Shown here in pieces: positions 20,338 through 31,204 of a DNA stretch of 64,000 bases. Position 1 is the stretch's first letter. Each line of letters starts with the position of its first letter. The translations under genes and the position numbers were made by a program. The notes below the pieces were generated by a model. The model was given only the letters and a program-made list of their open reading frames with translations, did not search any database and was not told the DNA's origin. Source of the DNA: Candidatus Pantoea formicae (GTDB lineage Bacteria > Pseudomonadota > Gammaproteobacteria > Enterobacterales > Enterobacteriaceae); the NCBI RefSeq assembly GCF_011752625.1, contig NZ_VWXD01000002.1, forward strand, positions 496,001 through 560,000, given 5' to 3'.

Positions 20338-21558
20338 TTAGACGTCCAGCAACAGACGTGCCGGATCTTCCAGCATCTCTTTCACCGCGACCAGATAGCC
20401 AACGGATTCACGGCCATCGATCAGACGGTGGTCGTAAGAGAGAGCCAGATACATCATTGGCAGGATGACAACTTGACCATTGACCGCCATCGGGCGCTCT
20501 TTGATCGCGTGCATGCCCAGAATCGCGCTCTGCGGTGGGTTGATGATCGGGGTAGACATCAGGGAACCGAACACACCACCGTTGGTGATGGTGAAGTTAC
20601 CGCCGGTCAGCTCGTCAACCGTCAGCTTACCGTCACGGCCTTTCACCGCCAGTTCTTTAATTTTCTTCTCGATGTCAGCCATGCTCAGCGCATCAACATC
20701 TTTCAGCACTGGAGTTACCAGGCCACGCGGCGTAGAAACCGCGATGCTGACGTCGAAGTAGTTGTGGTAAACCACATCTTCGCCATCGATAGAAGCGTTC
20801 ACTTCTGGATAGCGTTTCAGGGCTTCAACCACCGCTTTGATGTAGAAGGACATGAAGCCCAGACGTACACCGTGACGTTTCTCAAACGCGTCACCGTACT
20901 GCTTACGCAGATCCATGATCGGCTTCATGTTGATTTCGTTGAAGGTGGTCAGCATCGCGGTGCTGTTTTTCGCTTCCAGCAGACGCTCAGCCACACGCTT
21001 ACGCAGACGCGTCATCGGTACGCGTTTTTCGCTGCGGTTAGCCACAGCAGCCTGTGGTGCCGCGGCCGCTGCTGCAGGCGCCGCTTTCGCGCCGTCGGCT
21101 TTCTTCGCGACATGCTTCTCAACATCTTCACGCGTCAGACGACCGCCGACACCGGTGCCTTTAATCTGGCTCGCGTCGAGGTTGTTTTCAGCGATCAGAC
21201 GACGAACCGCTGGGCTCAGCGCATCGTTGCTCTCTTCTTCCAGAGACGCGGTTTTACGCTGCTCTGGGGTCGCTTCTTTCGTTTCTACTTTCGCAGACGT
21301 CTCTTTGCCAGCGCTGTTGCCTTCCACCAGGCGGCCTAACAGCTGGCGCGAGAGCACCGTAGCGCCTTCGTCTTCCAGAATCGCTTCCAGTACACCGTCT
21401 GCTGAAGCAGGCACTTCAAGCACAACTTTGTCCGTTTCAATCTCAACCAGTACTTCATCGCGACTAACCGCATCGCCGGGTTTTTTGTGCCAGGTTGCAA
21501 CCGTTGCGTCCGCTACGGATTCAGGCAAATCGGGAACCAGAATTTCTACGCTACTCAT
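20338..21558 (-). CDS. sucB: 2-oxoglutarate dehydrogenase E2, dihydrolipoyl succinyltransferase SucB
   Basis: Core of the 2-oxoglutarate dehydrogenase complex, moving the succinyl group from lipoate to CoA. It has 406 aa. The N-terminal lipoyl domain has the lipoyl-lysine motif [10 protein letters not shown] (about Lys44). An Ala/Pro-rich linker and an E1/E3-binding domain ([14 protein letters not shown]) follow. The C-terminal catalytic domain carries DHRLIDG with the active His and Asp. It lies 15 bp after sucA. Confidence 0.98.
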   Translation of the reverse strand: MSSVEILVPDLPESVADATVATWHKKPGDAVSRDEVLVEIETDKVVLEVPASADGVLEAILEDEGATVLSRQLLGRLVEGNSAGKETSAKVETKEATPEQRKTASLEEESNDALSPAVRRLIAENNLDASQIKGTGVGGRLTREDVEKHVAKKADGAKAAPAAAAAAPQAAVANRSEKRVPMTRLRKRVAERLLEAKNSTAMLTTFNEINMKPIMDLRKQYGDAFEKRHGVRLGFMSFYIKAVVEALKRYPEVNASIDGEDVVYHNYFDVSIAVSTPRGLVTPVLKDVDALSMADIEKKIKELAVKGRDGKLTVDELTGGNFTITNGGVFGSLMSTPIINPPQSAILGMHAIKERPMAVNGQVVILPMMYLALSYDHRLIDGRESVGYLVAVKEMLEDPARLLLDV

Positions 21559-21573
21559 TTTCTTTCCTTTTAA

Positions 21574-24381
21574 TTAACCAAGGTTCAGCGCGTCGTTAAC
21601 CAGGTCTTGCTGCTGTTGTTGATGTACGGACATGTAGCCCACGGCTGGTGAAGCAGAAGCCGGACGACCTGCGTAACGCAGTGACGCTCCGAATGGAACC
21701 ACTTCGCGGAAATGATGCTGACTGCAATACCATGCGCCCTGGTTCAGTGGCTCTTCCTGACACCAGACGAAATCCTGCACATGTGCATAATTTTTCAATA
21801 CGTCCTGCACCACTTTATGCGGGAACGGATAGAGCTGTTCGATACGCACGATGGCGACATCGGTCTGCTCATTCTTGCGACGCTGTTCCAGCAGATCGTA
21901 ATAAACCTTACCGGAACACATCACCACGCGTTTCACTTGTTTCGGATCCAGATCGTCAATCTCGCCAATCGCCGGTTGGAAGCTGCCATTGGCCAGCTCT
22001 TCCAGGCTGGAGACCGCCAGTGGATGGCGCAGCAGCGATTTCGGTGACATCACAATCAGCGGACGGCGCATACCGCGCAGCGCTTGACGGCGCAGCATAT
22101 GGTAAACCTGCGCTGGCGTTGATGGCACGCACACCTGCATGTTCTGTTCAGCACAGAGTTGCAGATAGCGTTCCAGACGCGCAGAGGAGTGCTCTGGCCC
22201 CTGACCTTCATAACCGTGTGGCAGCAGCATCACGAGGCCACACATACGGCCCCACTTCTGCTCGCCGGAGCTGATGAACTGGTCGATTACCACCTGAGCA
22301 CCGTTGGCGAAGTCGCCGAACTGCGCTTCCCAAATGGTCAGCACGCGCGGTTCTGCGGTGGCATAGCCGTATTCAAAGGCCAGTACCGCTTCTTCTGACA
22401 GCACGGAATCCCAGACCTTGAACTGACCCTGGCCGTTATGGACATGGTGCAGCGGGGTGTAGGTTGAGCCGTTGGTTTGGTTGTGGATCACCGCATGACG
22501 GTGGAAGAAGGTGCCGCGGCCGGAGTCTTCACCCGACAGACGAACAGGAATGCCTTCATCTACCAAGGTCGCGTACGCCAGGTTTTCCGCGCCGCCCCAG
22601 TCAAATGGCTTGTTGCCTTCCGCCATCTCTTTACGGTCGTTGTAAATCTTCGCCACGCGCGACTGCACTTCGACGGCTTCCGGTACGCTGCTAATGCGAC
22701 GCGCCAGCTCTTGCAAGCGTTTGTACTCAACCGTGGCAGGATAGTTTTCATCCCACTCGTGGTTCAGGTACGGCGACCAAGTGAAGGAGTGCAGGCTCAT
22801 CGGACGCCATTCTGGCACCACGCATTCGCCTTCATCCAACGCATCACGGTAGAGATTGACCAGTTCGGTCGCATCTTCTAACGTCGCCACACCTTCGCTT
22901 TCCAGCTGATCGGCGTAGATCTTACGTGGCGTTGGGTGTTTCTTGATTTTCTGGTACATCAGCGGCTGGGTTGCACTTGGCTCATCCGCTTCGTTATGGC
23001 CGTGACGGCGGTAGCACACCAGATCGATAAACACGTCGCGTTTAAAGGTGTTGCGATAATCCAGTGCCAGGCGAGTCACGAAGGCCACCGCTTCTGGATC
23101 GTCCGCATTCACGTGGAAGATTGGCGCCAGCACCATCTTGCCGATGTCGGTGCAGTAAGGCGTTGAACGCGCATCTTTCGGGTTGGAGGTGGTGAAACCG
23201 ACCTGGTTGTTAATCACGATGCGAACGGTACCGCCCACTTCGTAACCGCGCGCCGCAGACATGTTCAGGGTTTCCTGCACCACGCCTTGGCCGATCACCG
23301 CCGCATCACCGTGAATGGTGATCGGCAGAACTTTGTTGCTGCTTGGCTCAGCCAGGCGATCCAGACGTGCACGCACTGAACCCATGACCACTGGGCTAAC
23401 AATTTCGAGGTGTGACGGGTTAAACGCCAGCGCCAGGTGCACTAAACCACCTTCGGTTTCAACGTCAGACGAGAAGCCCATGTGGTACTTCACGTCACCG
23501 GTGCCGAGGTGCTCTTTGTGTTTGCCTGAGAACTCGTCAAACAGATCCTGTGGCTTTTTACCCAGTACGTTGATCAGGACGTTGAGACGACCACGGTGCG
23601 CCATCCCGAGAACCACTTCACGCGTACCGCTTTTGCCTGCATGGCGAATCATTTCGCGCAGCATCGGCACCAGTGCATCACCACCTTCCAGTGAGAAGCG
23701 TTTTGCACCTGGGAATTTCGCGCCGAGGTATTTTTCCAGACCTTCAGCCGCGGTCAGCTCTTTCAGGAAACCTTTTTTCTCGTCGCTGCTAAATGACGCA
23801 TGGCCGACCACCGATTCCAGACGCTGCTGAATCCAGCGCTTCTCATCGGTGTTGTTGATGTGCATGTACTCTGCACCAATCGAGCCACAATAGGTCTGCT
23901 GCAGCGCCGCGAACAGATCAGCCAGCTTCATGGTCTCTTTGCCAATGGCAAAGGAACCTACGTTAAAGCTTTCCTGAAAATCGGCGTCGGTGAGATCGTG
24001 ATAAGCCGGATCAAGATCCGCCACTCGATCCTGTTTCCACAGGCCGAGCGGATCGAGGTTAGCGTGCTGATGGCCGCGGAAGCGGAACGCATTGATCAGC
24101 TGCAGCACTTTAACCTGTTTGGAATTAGTAGCCGGATCGGTGACTGAGGATGTGTAGCGGGTCGCATCTTTTGCCAGGCGGCGGAAGTAATCACGCGTGG
24201 TGGAGTGAAATTGCTCAGGTTTCACGCCAGTGCCGGGCAGCTGTTGGAACAGCTCGCGCCACATTTCATCAACTGAGTCAGGATCGGTCAGGAAATCCTC
24301 ATAGAGTTGCTCTATGTAAGATTGGTTCGCGCCGGCCAGCCAGGAGGAGTCCAGCCAGGGTTTCATCGCGCTGTTCTGCAT
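21574..24381 (-). CDS. sucA: 2-oxoglutarate dehydrogenase E1 SucA
   Basis: Thiamine-diphosphate-dependent decarboxylase of the complex, 935 aa (E. coli 933). The N-terminus MQNSAMKPWLDSSWLAGANQ is the E2-binding region. A central ThDP-binding part includes GMAHRGRLNVL and HGDAAVIGQGVVQE. The pyrimidine-domain segment EAQFGDFANGAQVVIDQF lies in the C-terminal half. It is the first suc gene and lies 196 bp after sdhB, so expression from the sdh promoter is expected. Confidence 0.98.
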   Translation of the reverse strand: MQNSAMKPWLDSSWLAGANQSYIEQLYEDFLTDPDSVDEMWRELFQQLPGTGVKPEQFHSTTRDYFRRLAKDATRYTSSVTDPATNSKQVKVLQLINAFRFRGHQHANLDPLGLWKQDRVADLDPAYHDLTDADFQESFNVGSFAIGKETMKLADLFAALQQTYCGSIGAEYMHINNTDEKRWIQQRLESVVGHASFSSDEKKGFLKELTAAEGLEKYLGAKFPGAKRFSLEGGDALVPMLREMIRHAGKSGTREVVLGMAHRGRLNVLINVLGKKPQDLFDEFSGKHKEHLGTGDVKYHMGFSSDVETEGGLVHLALAFNPSHLEIVSPVVMGSVRARLDRLAEPSSNKVLPITIHGDAAVIGQGVVQETLNMSAARGYEVGGTVRIVINNQVGFTTSNPKDARSTPYCTDIGKMVLAPIFHVNADDPEAVAFVTRLALDYRNTFKRDVFIDLVCYRRHGHNEADEPSATQPLMYQKIKKHPTPRKIYADQLESEGVATLEDATELVNLYRDALDEGECVVPEWRPMSLHSFTWSPYLNHEWDENYPATVEYKRLQELARRISSVPEAVEVQSRVAKIYNDRKEMAEGNKPFDWGGAENLAYATLVDEGIPVRLSGEDSGRGTFFHRHAVIHNQTNGSTYTPLHHVHNGQGQFKVWDSVLSEEAVLAFEYGYATAEPRVLTIWEAQFGDFANGAQVVIDQFISSGEQKWGRMCGLVMLLPHGYEGQGPEHSSARLERYLQLCAEQNMQVCVPSTPAQVYHMLRRQALRGMRRPLIVMSPKSLLRHPLAVSSLEELANGSFQPAIGEIDDLDPKQVKRVVMCSGKVYYDLLEQRRKNEQTDVAIVRIEQLYPFPHKVVQDVLKNYAHVQDFVWCQEEPLNQGAWYCSQHHFREVVPFGASLRYAGRPASASPAVGYMSVHQQQQQDLVNDALNLG

Positions 24382-24495
24382 TGTGATCCCTTAAGCATTA
24401 ATCTGCTTTTTATGAGGTTTCATTTGTTGCCGCTTTCGCGGCTTGCCGTAGTGAGTTCAGCGATACGAACCTTAACTGGCCCGTAAGGGAACCTT

Positions 24496-24560
24496 TATAA
24501 GCGTGGTCAGTACCGCGCTTATAGAGGCTTCCGTAAACTGCCGGGAACCTAAGTTCCCGG
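24496..24560. repeat. Two palindromes between sdhB and sucA
   Basis: TATAAGCG (24496-24503) pairs with CGCTTATA (24516-24523). CCGGGAAC-CTAA-GTTCCCGG (24541-24560) is a perfect 8-bp stem. Neither has a T-run on the minus strand, so they look like RNA-processing or stabilising hairpins rather than terminators. Confidence 0.6.
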
Positions 24561-24577
24561 ACAGTGACTTCAGTATG

Positions 24578-25294
24578 TTATGCGCCGCGTTGCAGCAACA
24601 TGGACTTAATATGACCGATGGCGCGCGTCGGGTTTAGTCCTTTCGGGCACACGCTCACACAGTTCATGATGCTGTGACAGCGGAATACACTGAAAGCATC
24701 GTTCAGATTGTCCAGTCGCGCATCGGTTTCGGTATCGCGGCTGTCGATCAGGAAACGGTAAGCGGCCAACAAACCTGCCGGACCGATGAACTTGTCCGGG
24801 TTCCACCAGAACGATGGGCACGAGGTTGAGCAGCAAGCGCACAGAATACACTCGTACAGTCCATCCAGGTGCTCACGATCTGCCGGGGTCTGCAGATGCT
24901 CGCGTGCTGGCGGATTTTCCCCATTATTCAACAGGAAAGGCTTAATCTTCTCATACTGCGTATAGAATTGTCCCATATCAACCACAAGGTCGCGGATCAC
25001 CGGCAAACCAGGCAGCGGACGGATAACAATTTTCTTCGTGCCATTACCCAGCGCGGAGACTGGCGTGATGCAGGCCAAGCCGTTTTTGCCGTTCATGTTG
25101 AGGCCGTCAGAACCGCAAACACCTTCACGGCATGAGCGACGGAAGGCCAGCGTTGGGTCCTTCTCTTTCAGACGAATCAACGCATCCAGCAACATCATGT
25201 CACGGCCGTCTTCTGACTCCAGCGTGTACTCCTGCATACGCGGTTTGTCATCGACTTCCGGGTTGTAACGATAGATAGAAAATTCGAGTCTCAT
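24578..25294 (-). CDS. sdhB: Succinate dehydrogenase iron-sulfur subunit SdhB
   Basis: Carries electrons from FAD to quinone through three Fe-S clusters. It has 238 aa. The N-terminal ferredoxin domain has the [2Fe-2S] motif SCREGVCGSDG. The C-terminal part has CILCACCSTSCPS and CHSIMNCVSVCPKGLNP for [4Fe-4S] and [3Fe-4S]. The length matches E. coli. It lies 14 bp after sdhA. Confidence 0.98.
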   Translation of the reverse strand: MRLEFSIYRYNPEVDDKPRMQEYTLESEDGRDMMLLDALIRLKEKDPTLAFRRSCREGVCGSDGLNMNGKNGLACITPVSALGNGTKKIVIRPLPGLPVIRDLVVDMGQFYTQYEKIKPFLLNNGENPPAREHLQTPADREHLDGLYECILCACCSTSCPSFWWNPDKFIGPAGLLAAYRFLIDSRDTETDARLDNLNDAFSVFRCHSIMNCVSVCPKGLNPTRAIGHIKSMLLQRGA

Positions 25295-25308
25295 GATGAT
25301 CTCCGCAA

Positions 25309-27075
25309 TTAGTAGGTACGCGCTTTCGGCGGGAAGGCCGCACGCAGTTTCGGTTGCATGTTCACCTCACGGCGCGTCATGCTTTCCGTTTGCGGAACAT
25401 AGAGGCTGTGACACAGCCAGTTTGCATCATCACGTTCCGGGTAGTCGAAGCGGCTGTGCGCGCCACGGCTTTCGGTACGGAAGTTTGCCGCGACCGCCGT
25501 GGCGTAAGCGGTTTCCATCAGGTTATCCAGCTCAAGGCACTCGATACGCTGGGTATTGAAATCTGGCGAACGGTCATCAAGACGCGCTGACTTCAGGCGT
25601 TCACGAATCACTTTCAGCTCTTCCAGACCTTCACGCATCGCATCACCTTCGCGGAATACCGAGAAGTTGTTCTGCATGCAACGCTGCAATGCTTTACGGA
25701 TTTCAACCGGATCTTCACCCGTGGTGTTGTTTTCCCAGCGGTTAAAACGCGCCATGGCGGCATCGATGTTTTCCTGCGTGGCTTCACGCAGTTCACCCTG
25801 CTCTTCCAGGCACTCCAGCAGGTGTACACCCGCCGCACGGCCAAATACCACCAAGTCCAGCAGCGAGTTACCACCGAGACGGTTGGCACCGTGTACTGAT
25901 ACACAAGCAATTTCGCCTACCGCGAACAGGCCTGGAATCACTTCGTCTTCACCCTGCTCATTCACGCGCAGCGCCTGACCGGTCACTTTGGTCGGCACGC
26001 CGCCCATCATGTAGTGGCAGGTTGGAATAACCGGAATCGGCTCTTTAATCGGATCGACGTGCGCAAAGGTACGCGACAGTTCAAGGATACCCGGCAGACG
26101 GGATTCCAGCACTTCTGCGCCCAGATGATCGAGTTTCAGCTTGATGTGCGGGCCCCACGGACCATCGCAACCACGGCCTTCACGGATTTCCACCATCATG
26201 GAACGTGCCACCACATCGCGGCCCGCCAGATCTTTGGCGTTTGGCGCATAACGTTCCATGAAGCGCTCGCCGTGTTTGTTCAGCAGGTATCCACCTTCAC
26301 CACGGCAACCTTCAGTGACCAGCACACCCGCACCAGCGATACCCGTTGGGTGGAACTGCCACATTTCCATATCCTGCACCGGCACACCGGCACGTAGTGC
26401 CATGCCTACACCGTCGCCGGTGTTGATGTGTGCGTTGGTGGTGGATTGGTAAATACGGCCTGCACCGCCCGTTGCCAGGATGGTGGCTTTGGCTTTGAAG
26501 TAGACGGTTTCGCCCGTTTCCATGCAAATCGCCGTACAGCCGACAATCGCACCGTCTTCATTCTTCACCAGATCCAGCGCATACCATTCTGAGAAGATGG
26601 TGGTTTTGTTTTTCAGGTTCTGCTGATACAGGGTATGCAGCAGTGCGTGGCCAGTACGGTCGGCTGCCGCAGCGGTACGCGCCGCCTGCTCACCACCGAA
26701 GTTCTTCGACTGACCACCAAACGGGCGCTGATACACGCGGCCGTCATCAAGACGAGAGAAAGGCAGTCCCATGTGTTCCAGTTCCAGAATCGCTTCTGGA
26801 CCGACGTGACACATATATTCGATCGCGTCCTGGTCACCGATATAGTCGGAGCCTTTAACGGTATCGTACATATGCCATTCCCAGTTATCTTCATGGGTGT
26901 TACCCAGCGCAACGGTAATACCGCCCTGCGCAGACACCGTATGAGAACGGGTTGGGAAAACTTTAGATAACAGAGCACAGGTCTGGCCTGATTGGGAGAT
27001 TTGCAGAGCCGCGCGCATTCCCGCGCCACCCGCGCCGATCACCACGGCATCAAATTCTCTGACTGGCAAACTCAT
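25309..27075 (-). CDS. sdhA: Succinate dehydrogenase flavoprotein subunit SdhA
   Basis: Oxidises succinate to fumarate at the inner face of the membrane. It has 588 aa. The FAD dinucleotide fold is [14 protein letters not shown]. The His that binds FAD covalently lies in [12 protein letters not shown]. The catalytic region includes [21 protein letters not shown], and [10 protein letters not shown] is also conserved. It starts immediately after the sdhD stop. Confidence 0.98.
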   Translation of the reverse strand: MSLPVREFDAVVIGAGGAGMRAALQISQSGQTCALLSKVFPTRSHTVSAQGGITVALGNTHEDNWEWHMYDTVKGSDYIGDQDAIEYMCHVGPEAILELEHMGLPFSRLDDGRVYQRPFGGQSKNFGGEQAARTAAAADRTGHALLHTLYQQNLKNKTTIFSEWYALDLVKNEDGAIVGCTAICMETGETVYFKAKATILATGGAGRIYQSTTNAHINTGDGVGMALRAGVPVQDMEMWQFHPTGIAGAGVLVTEGCRGEGGYLLNKHGERFMERYAPNAKDLAGRDVVARSMMVEIREGRGCDGPWGPHIKLKLDHLGAEVLESRLPGILELSRTFAHVDPIKEPIPVIPTCHYMMGGVPTKVTGQALRVNEQGEDEVIPGLFAVGEIACVSVHGANRLGGNSLLDLVVFGRAAGVHLLECLEEQGELREATQENIDAAMARFNRWENNTTGEDPVEIRKALQRCMQNNFSVFREGDAMREGLEELKVIRERLKSARLDDRSPDFNTQRIECLELDNLMETAYATAVAANFRTESRGAHSRFDYPERDDANWLCHSLYVPQTESMTRREVNMQPKLRAAFPPKARTY

Positions 27076-27423
27076 TTACACACCCCACACAACAACGATT
27101 CCATAAATTGCATACGACAACAGCGCGACCACAATCACAAACTGCAGCAGCAAGCGGGTTGCTACCGGTTTGACGTAGTCGGTCAGGACCTGCCACATGC
27201 CAATCCAGCCGTGGATCAGAATCGAGAACAGCGTCAGCATCGTGAACACTTTAGTGAAGGCAGAGGCGAAGAAGCCGTGCCAGGCGTCATAGGTCAGGGT
27301 GCCGGTCATCACCACAAAACCAAGCAGGTAGATGATGTAGAGCGTCATTAAGATTGCAGCAGCACGCAGCAACAGCCAGTCATGAATACCGTTGCGTCCT
27401 AATGCAGAAGCATTGCTTACCAT
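27076..27423 (-). CDS. sdhD: Succinate dehydrogenase membrane anchor SdhD
   Basis: 115-aa three-helix anchor; with SdhC it binds haem b556 and ubiquinone. The haem-ligand His region and the quinone-site segment [15 protein letters not shown] are present. It overlaps sdhC by 7 bp and abuts sdhA, as in the E. coli operon. Confidence 0.97.
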   Translation of the reverse strand: MVSNASALGRNGIHDWLLLRAAAILMTLYIIYLLGFVVMTGTLTYDAWHGFFASAFTKVFTMLTLFSILIHGWIGMWQVLTDYVKPVATRLLLQFVIVVALLSYAIYGIVVVWGV

Positions 27424-27806
27424 ACGAGGACTCCAGCCAAAATTGAGAGCACGACAGTGATACCAAAAGCCGCTTGCGCGGAACGGGTTCCCACCTGCAG
27501 GGTTTCTTCCATAAAGCCAAAATCAGCCAACATATGGCGAATGCCGCCCACGACGTGATACGCCAGCGCAGTCAGGATGCCCCACATGATGAATTTGGCG
27601 AAGAAGCTATCCATGATGGATGCCGCTTGCTGGAAGCCTTCAGGAGAAGAGAGAGAGAGACCCAGTAACCAGAGCAGAATTCCGAGGGCGACAAAGGTGA
27701 TCACGCCGGAGACGCGGTGGAGAATGGACGATATTGCAGTAACGGGAAACCGGATCGTCGAGAGATCCAAGTTAACAGGTCTTTGTTTTTTCACGGTTTT
27801 GCCCAC
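27417..27806 (-). CDS. sdhC: Succinate dehydrogenase cytochrome b556 subunit SdhC
   Basis: Membrane anchor and haem subunit. I use the GTG at 27806 ([20 protein letters not shown]), giving 129 aa as in E. coli. The longer ATG frame (to 27848) adds 14 residues without family match. The quinone-site motif SILHRVSG and the haem His region [13 protein letters not shown] are visible. The ribosome site for the GTG is weak (AAGAGC), so the exact start is less certain. It is the first gene of sdhCDAB-sucABCD. Confidence 0.92.
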   Translation of the reverse strand: MGKTVKKQRPVNLDLSTIRFPVTAISSILHRVSGVITFVALGILLWLLGLSLSSPEGFQQAASIMDSFFAKFIMWGILTALAYHVVGGIRHMLADFGFMEETLQVGTRSAQAAFGITVVLSILAGVLVW

Positions 27807-27848
27807 ACAGCTCTTTTTTATTTTGCTTCCTCCGGACCTGAGTCGCAT

Positions 27849-28438
27849 CAGAGCACAGCGCGTGTTCAGACTGCAACCGCCACCAAAATAGCAACATCCA
27901 GTGTTATGTGACGCGGGTAAAACGCTGGGTGGCTCCTGGTGTCAGGGTATTCCGGAGACCTGGCGGCAGTATAGGAGGATCACATTCTGATTACAATTCC
28001 CCTACAATCTCTTTGGTCACATTTAAGCTGAACAGTGATCCCCCTCACGAATTTCACAATTCATACATTTTTAATTATCTGATTTGACAATAGATCAACA
28101 TTTCAGTTACAAACAAACGCATTAAAGCCCTATGATGCACAAAAGTTATGGGGATACACTTTCCCCTAAGCTCAAGTTATGTAACATTGCCTTTACGAGC
28201 AACACAAAGCATCAGGTTATTGGTTACCAAGAAGTTATGTCGTGACAGGATCTTTAACATCCGCGCTGTTGAGCATGTCATGCTCGAACGCCACCGACTG
28301 GCCCTAATACATCTCCCTGTAACCCTGCACGACAAACGTTACCGCAGAGTGATACTGTGAAGATTGTGGTTTTATACAACATGAAGGCTATTCTGGTGTC
28401 TAAGATCCTTACCTACTAAGGCGCTATGGAGACGAAAA
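27849..28438. promoter_or_regulatory. Divergent sdhC/gltA control region with a CRP-like site
   Basis: About 630 bp with no gene. GTGA-TCCCCC-TCAC (28035-28048) fits the CRP dyad core and sits between the divergent genes, as in E. coli. The surrounding DNA is AT-rich (TTTTTAATTATCTGATTTGACAA and similar), suitable for ArcA sites, but I could not pick a clear one. gltA has a GGAGACG ribosome site before 28439. Confidence 0.5.
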
Positions 28439-29722
28439 ATGACAGATAAAAAAGTGACGCTAACCCTACAAGATAATGCTTCCGTTGAACTGGATGTGAT
28501 GCAAGGTACGCTGGGACAAGATGTTGTTGATGTCCGCACACTCGGCAATCACGGCCTGTTCACTTTCGATCCCGGCTTCACCTCTACTGCGTCATGCGAA
28601 TCTAAAATCACTTTTATTGATGGTGATGAAGGCATTCTGTTACACCGCGGCTTCCCGATTTCCGAACTGGCAACCCACTCCAACTACCTCGAAGTGTGTT
28701 ACATCCTGCTGAATGGCGAAGCTCCGACCCAAGCCCAGTTTGAAGAATTCCGCACCACCGTTACCCGCCACACCATGATCCACGAGCAAATCACCCGACT
28801 GTTCCACGGCTTCCGCCGCGATTCGCATCCGATGGCGGTAATGTGTGGGGTAACGGGCGCGTTGGCCGCGTTTTATCACGATTCATTAGACGTTAACCTT
28901 GAGCGCCATCGCGAAATCGCCGCGTTCCGTCTGCTGTCGAAAATGCCGACCATGGCGGCGATGTGCTACAAATATTCGATTGGTCAGCCGTTTGTCTATC
29001 CGCGCAACGACCTGTCGTATGCCGGTAACTTCCTGCATATGATGTTCGCCACGCCGTGCGAAGAGTACAAAGTGAATCCGGTGCTGGAACGCGCCATGGA
29101 CCGCATTCTGATTCTGCACGCTGACCATGAGCAAAACGCGTCCACCTCAACCGTGCGTACCGCCGGTTCATCTGGCGCCAACCCGTTTGCCTGTATCGCG
29201 GCCGGTATCGCTTCGCTGTGGGGGCCGGCACACGGTGGCGCCAACGAAGCCACCCTGCGCATGTTGGAAGAGATCAGCACCGTTGAGCACATTCCTGAAT
29301 TTGTGCGTCGTGCAAAAGACAAGAACGACTCGTTCCGTCTGATGGGCTTCGGTCACCGTGTTTACAAAAACTATGACCCGCGCGCGACCGTGATGCGTGA
29401 AACCTGTCACGAAGTGCTGAATGAGCTGGGTATGAAAGATGACCTGCTGGAAGTGGCGATGGAGCTGGAACACATTGCGCTGAACGACCCGTACTTCATC
29501 GAGCGTAAACTTTATCCAAACGTCGATTTCTACTCAGGCATCATTCTGAAAGCGATGGGCATTCCTTCTTCCATGTTTACCGTGATCTTCGCGATGGCGC
29601 GTACCGTGGGTTGGATTGCACACTGGAAAGAGATGCACGACGAAGGCATGAAAATTGCGCGTCCACGTCAGCTGTACACCGGTTACACCGAGCGTCCATT
29701 TACCTCGGCGCTGAAGAAATAA
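28439..29722 (+). CDS. gltA: Type II citrate synthase GltA
   Basis: Condenses acetyl-CoA and oxaloacetate, the entry step of the TCA cycle. The 427-aa protein has the E. coli length. It includes the N-terminal NADH-regulated domain ([14 protein letters not shown]) and catalytic His and Asp in [14 protein letters not shown] ([10 protein letters not shown]), [14 protein letters not shown] and VDFYSG segments. It stands alone, divergent from sdhC, with its own terminator. Confidence 0.98.
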   Translation: MTDKKVTLTLQDNASVELDVMQGTLGQDVVDVRTLGNHGLFTFDPGFTSTASCESKITFIDGDEGILLHRGFPISELATHSNYLEVCYILLNGEAPTQAQFEEFRTTVTRHTMIHEQITRLFHGFRRDSHPMAVMCGVTGALAAFYHDSLDVNLERHREIAAFRLLSKMPTMAAMCYKYSIGQPFVYPRNDLSYAGNFLHMMFATPCEEYKVNPVLERAMDRILILHADHEQNASTSTVRTAGSSGANPFACIAAGIASLWGPAHGGANEATLRMLEEISTVEHIPEFVRRAKDKNDSFRLMGFGHRVYKNYDPRATVMRETCHEVLNELGMKDDLLEVAMELEHIALNDPYFIERKLYPNVDFYSGIILKAMGIPSSMFTVIFAMARTVGWIAHWKEMHDEGMKIARPRQLYTGYTERPFTSALKK

Positions 29723-29727
29723 CATTG

Positions 29728-29755
29728 AGGGCGGGTTATCCCGCCCTTCTCATTT
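29728..29755 (+). terminator. gltA terminator
   Basis: AGGGCGGG-TTAT-CCCGCCCT followed by TCTCATTT. It lies 5 bp after the gltA stop and overlaps the 3' end of nei on the other strand. Confidence 0.85.
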
Positions 29756-30538
29756 CTGGCATCCCGGACACCAGTAAAACGGTCGCGATGACAGCACGCC
29801 TTTCTCAATCACCCCACCGCAACGCCGACACTTCTTACCCTGTCGATGAAATACCTCGAAACGAAACGCCGCCTCTTCGTGATACTTTTTCATGCTGCCG
29901 CGCATCTGATACGACAAACGTGGCACCGCCAGCATGGCTTCACCTAGCGCATTAAGCTGATCTTCAGTCAAATCCTGCGCCCGGTGCGATGCCAGTATTC
30001 CGGCATGCCATAATATCTCCACCCGCAGATAGTTACCCAATCCCGCCAGAAAAGCCTGATCCAGCAGGAGTCCGCTAAACAGCCGACGACGAAAACGGGG
30101 CGATAACAGCCGCTCACGTACCTCTTCCACCGTTAAAGTGGCATCCAGTACATCGGGGCCAACGCGTTGTAAAAAAGGATGGGCGCCCAAGGTATCGGCA
30201 TTGAGCAGTTCGATATCCGAAGCGCTGTACAGCAGGATGGTTTGATCAGCATTGGCTAAACGCACGCGCAGCTGCCGCGAAGTGTTGGGTTCAGTACCGG
30301 TCGGCACCACCCGCCACACCCCATACAGTTGGTTATGGCTGTAAAGGATTAAGCCATTGGAGAAGTGCGTCAGCAGCGCTTTGCCGCGCGTTTCAAAGGC
30401 CGTAATGGTTTCACCCATCAGTGCCGGTTCGTAGGTTTTCAGTTCAGGAAAGGCAAACCACACGTCGGTGAGTGGCTTGCCTTCCATCGCCGCTGCCAGT
30501 TGATCCGCCGCGCGGCGGATCTCCGGTCCTTCAGGCAT
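29750..30538 (-). CDS. nei: Endonuclease VIII (Nei), oxidised-pyrimidine DNA glycosylase/AP lyase
   Basis: Removes oxidised pyrimidines by a bifunctional glycosylase/lyase. The 262-aa protein begins [11 protein letters not shown], with Pro2 as the Schiff-base nucleophile and Glu3 after Met removal. The helix-two-turn-helix [11 protein letters not shown] lies mid-protein. The C-terminal zinc finger is [24 protein letters not shown]. It lies 11 bp after pcp, so it may be co-transcribed with it. Confidence 0.97.
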   Translation of the reverse strand: MPEGPEIRRAADQLAAAMEGKPLTDVWFAFPELKTYEPALMGETITAFETRGKALLTHFSNGLILYSHNQLYGVWRVVPTGTEPNTSRQLRVRLANADQTILLYSASDIELLNADTLGAHPFLQRVGPDVLDATLTVEEVRERLLSPRFRRRLFSGLLLDQAFLAGLGNYLRVEILWHAGILASHRAQDLTEDQLNALGEAMLAVPRLSYQMRGSMKKYHEEAAFRFEVFHRQGKKCRRCGGVIEKGVLSSRPFYWCPGCQK

Positions 30539-30549
30539 AACGTCTCCTG

Positions 30550-31197
30550 TTAATGCGTCGCTCCGCCGATCACGCGAATGTCATTCTCGGTACTCAAAAT
30601 CACCTGTAGGGAGGTTTCCAGCGCCAGAATCACGCTCGCCGTCGCCATGCTCGCCACGCCAGGGTGATTCACCGCCTGCTCCGGCATATAGGGAATATGG
30701 ATGAACCCACCGCGCGCTGCACTGTTGGTGGTTTTCAGCCAGTGCAGCAAGCTGTACATCACGTTGTTACAGGTGAAGGTTCCCGCAGTTTGGGATACCG
30801 ACGCTGGCACGCCAACCTCACGCAGGGCTGCGACCATCGCCTTGATCGGTAAGGTGGAGAAGTAGGCTGCGGGACCATCCGCGACGATCGGTTGATCGAT
30901 GGGCTGCTGATTATCGTTATCAGGAATACGCGCATCATCTACGTTGATTGCCACACGTTCGACGGTGATATCGCTGCGTCCCCCCGCTTGCCCCACGCAC
31001 AGCACGCGATCCGGCTGAATCTCGTCCAGCGCTTGCGCGAGAACCTTACCGCAGGTGGCAAACACCACCGGCAGCTGGCGCACCACGATACGGGCTCCGG
31101 CAATCTCTTTGCCATCAAAGCTGCGTACCGCTTCCCATGATGGGTTAATCGTTTCGCCACCAAACGGCTCGAAGGCCGTCATCAATACCGTTTTCAT
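30550..31197 (-). CDS. pcp: Pyrrolidone-carboxylate peptidase (pyroglutamyl peptidase I)
   Basis: Cytoplasmic C15 cysteine peptidase that removes N-terminal pyroglutamate (5-oxoproline) from peptides. The 215-aa product keeps Glu80 (SDITVERVA), Cys143 ([10 protein letters not shown]) and His167 ([10 protein letters not shown]). [15 protein letters not shown] is the N-terminal signature. It follows the DUF979 gene by 7 bp, and DUF969 precedes that. The oxoprolinase genes pxpBCA lie just upstream, so the peptidase would supply the 5-oxoproline that PxpABC hydrolyses. E. coli K-12 does not have pcp here. Confidence 0.96.
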   Translation of the reverse strand: MKTVLMTAFEPFGGETINPSWEAVRSFDGKEIAGARIVVRQLPVVFATCGKVLAQALDEIQPDRVLCVGQAGGRSDITVERVAINVDDARIPDNDNQQPIDQPIVADGPAAYFSTLPIKAMVAALREVGVPASVSQTAGTFTCNNVMYSLLHWLKTTNSAARGGFIHIPYMPEQAVNHPGVASMATASVILALETSLQVILSTENDIRVIGGATH

Positions 31198-31204
31198 TGC
31201 AACC

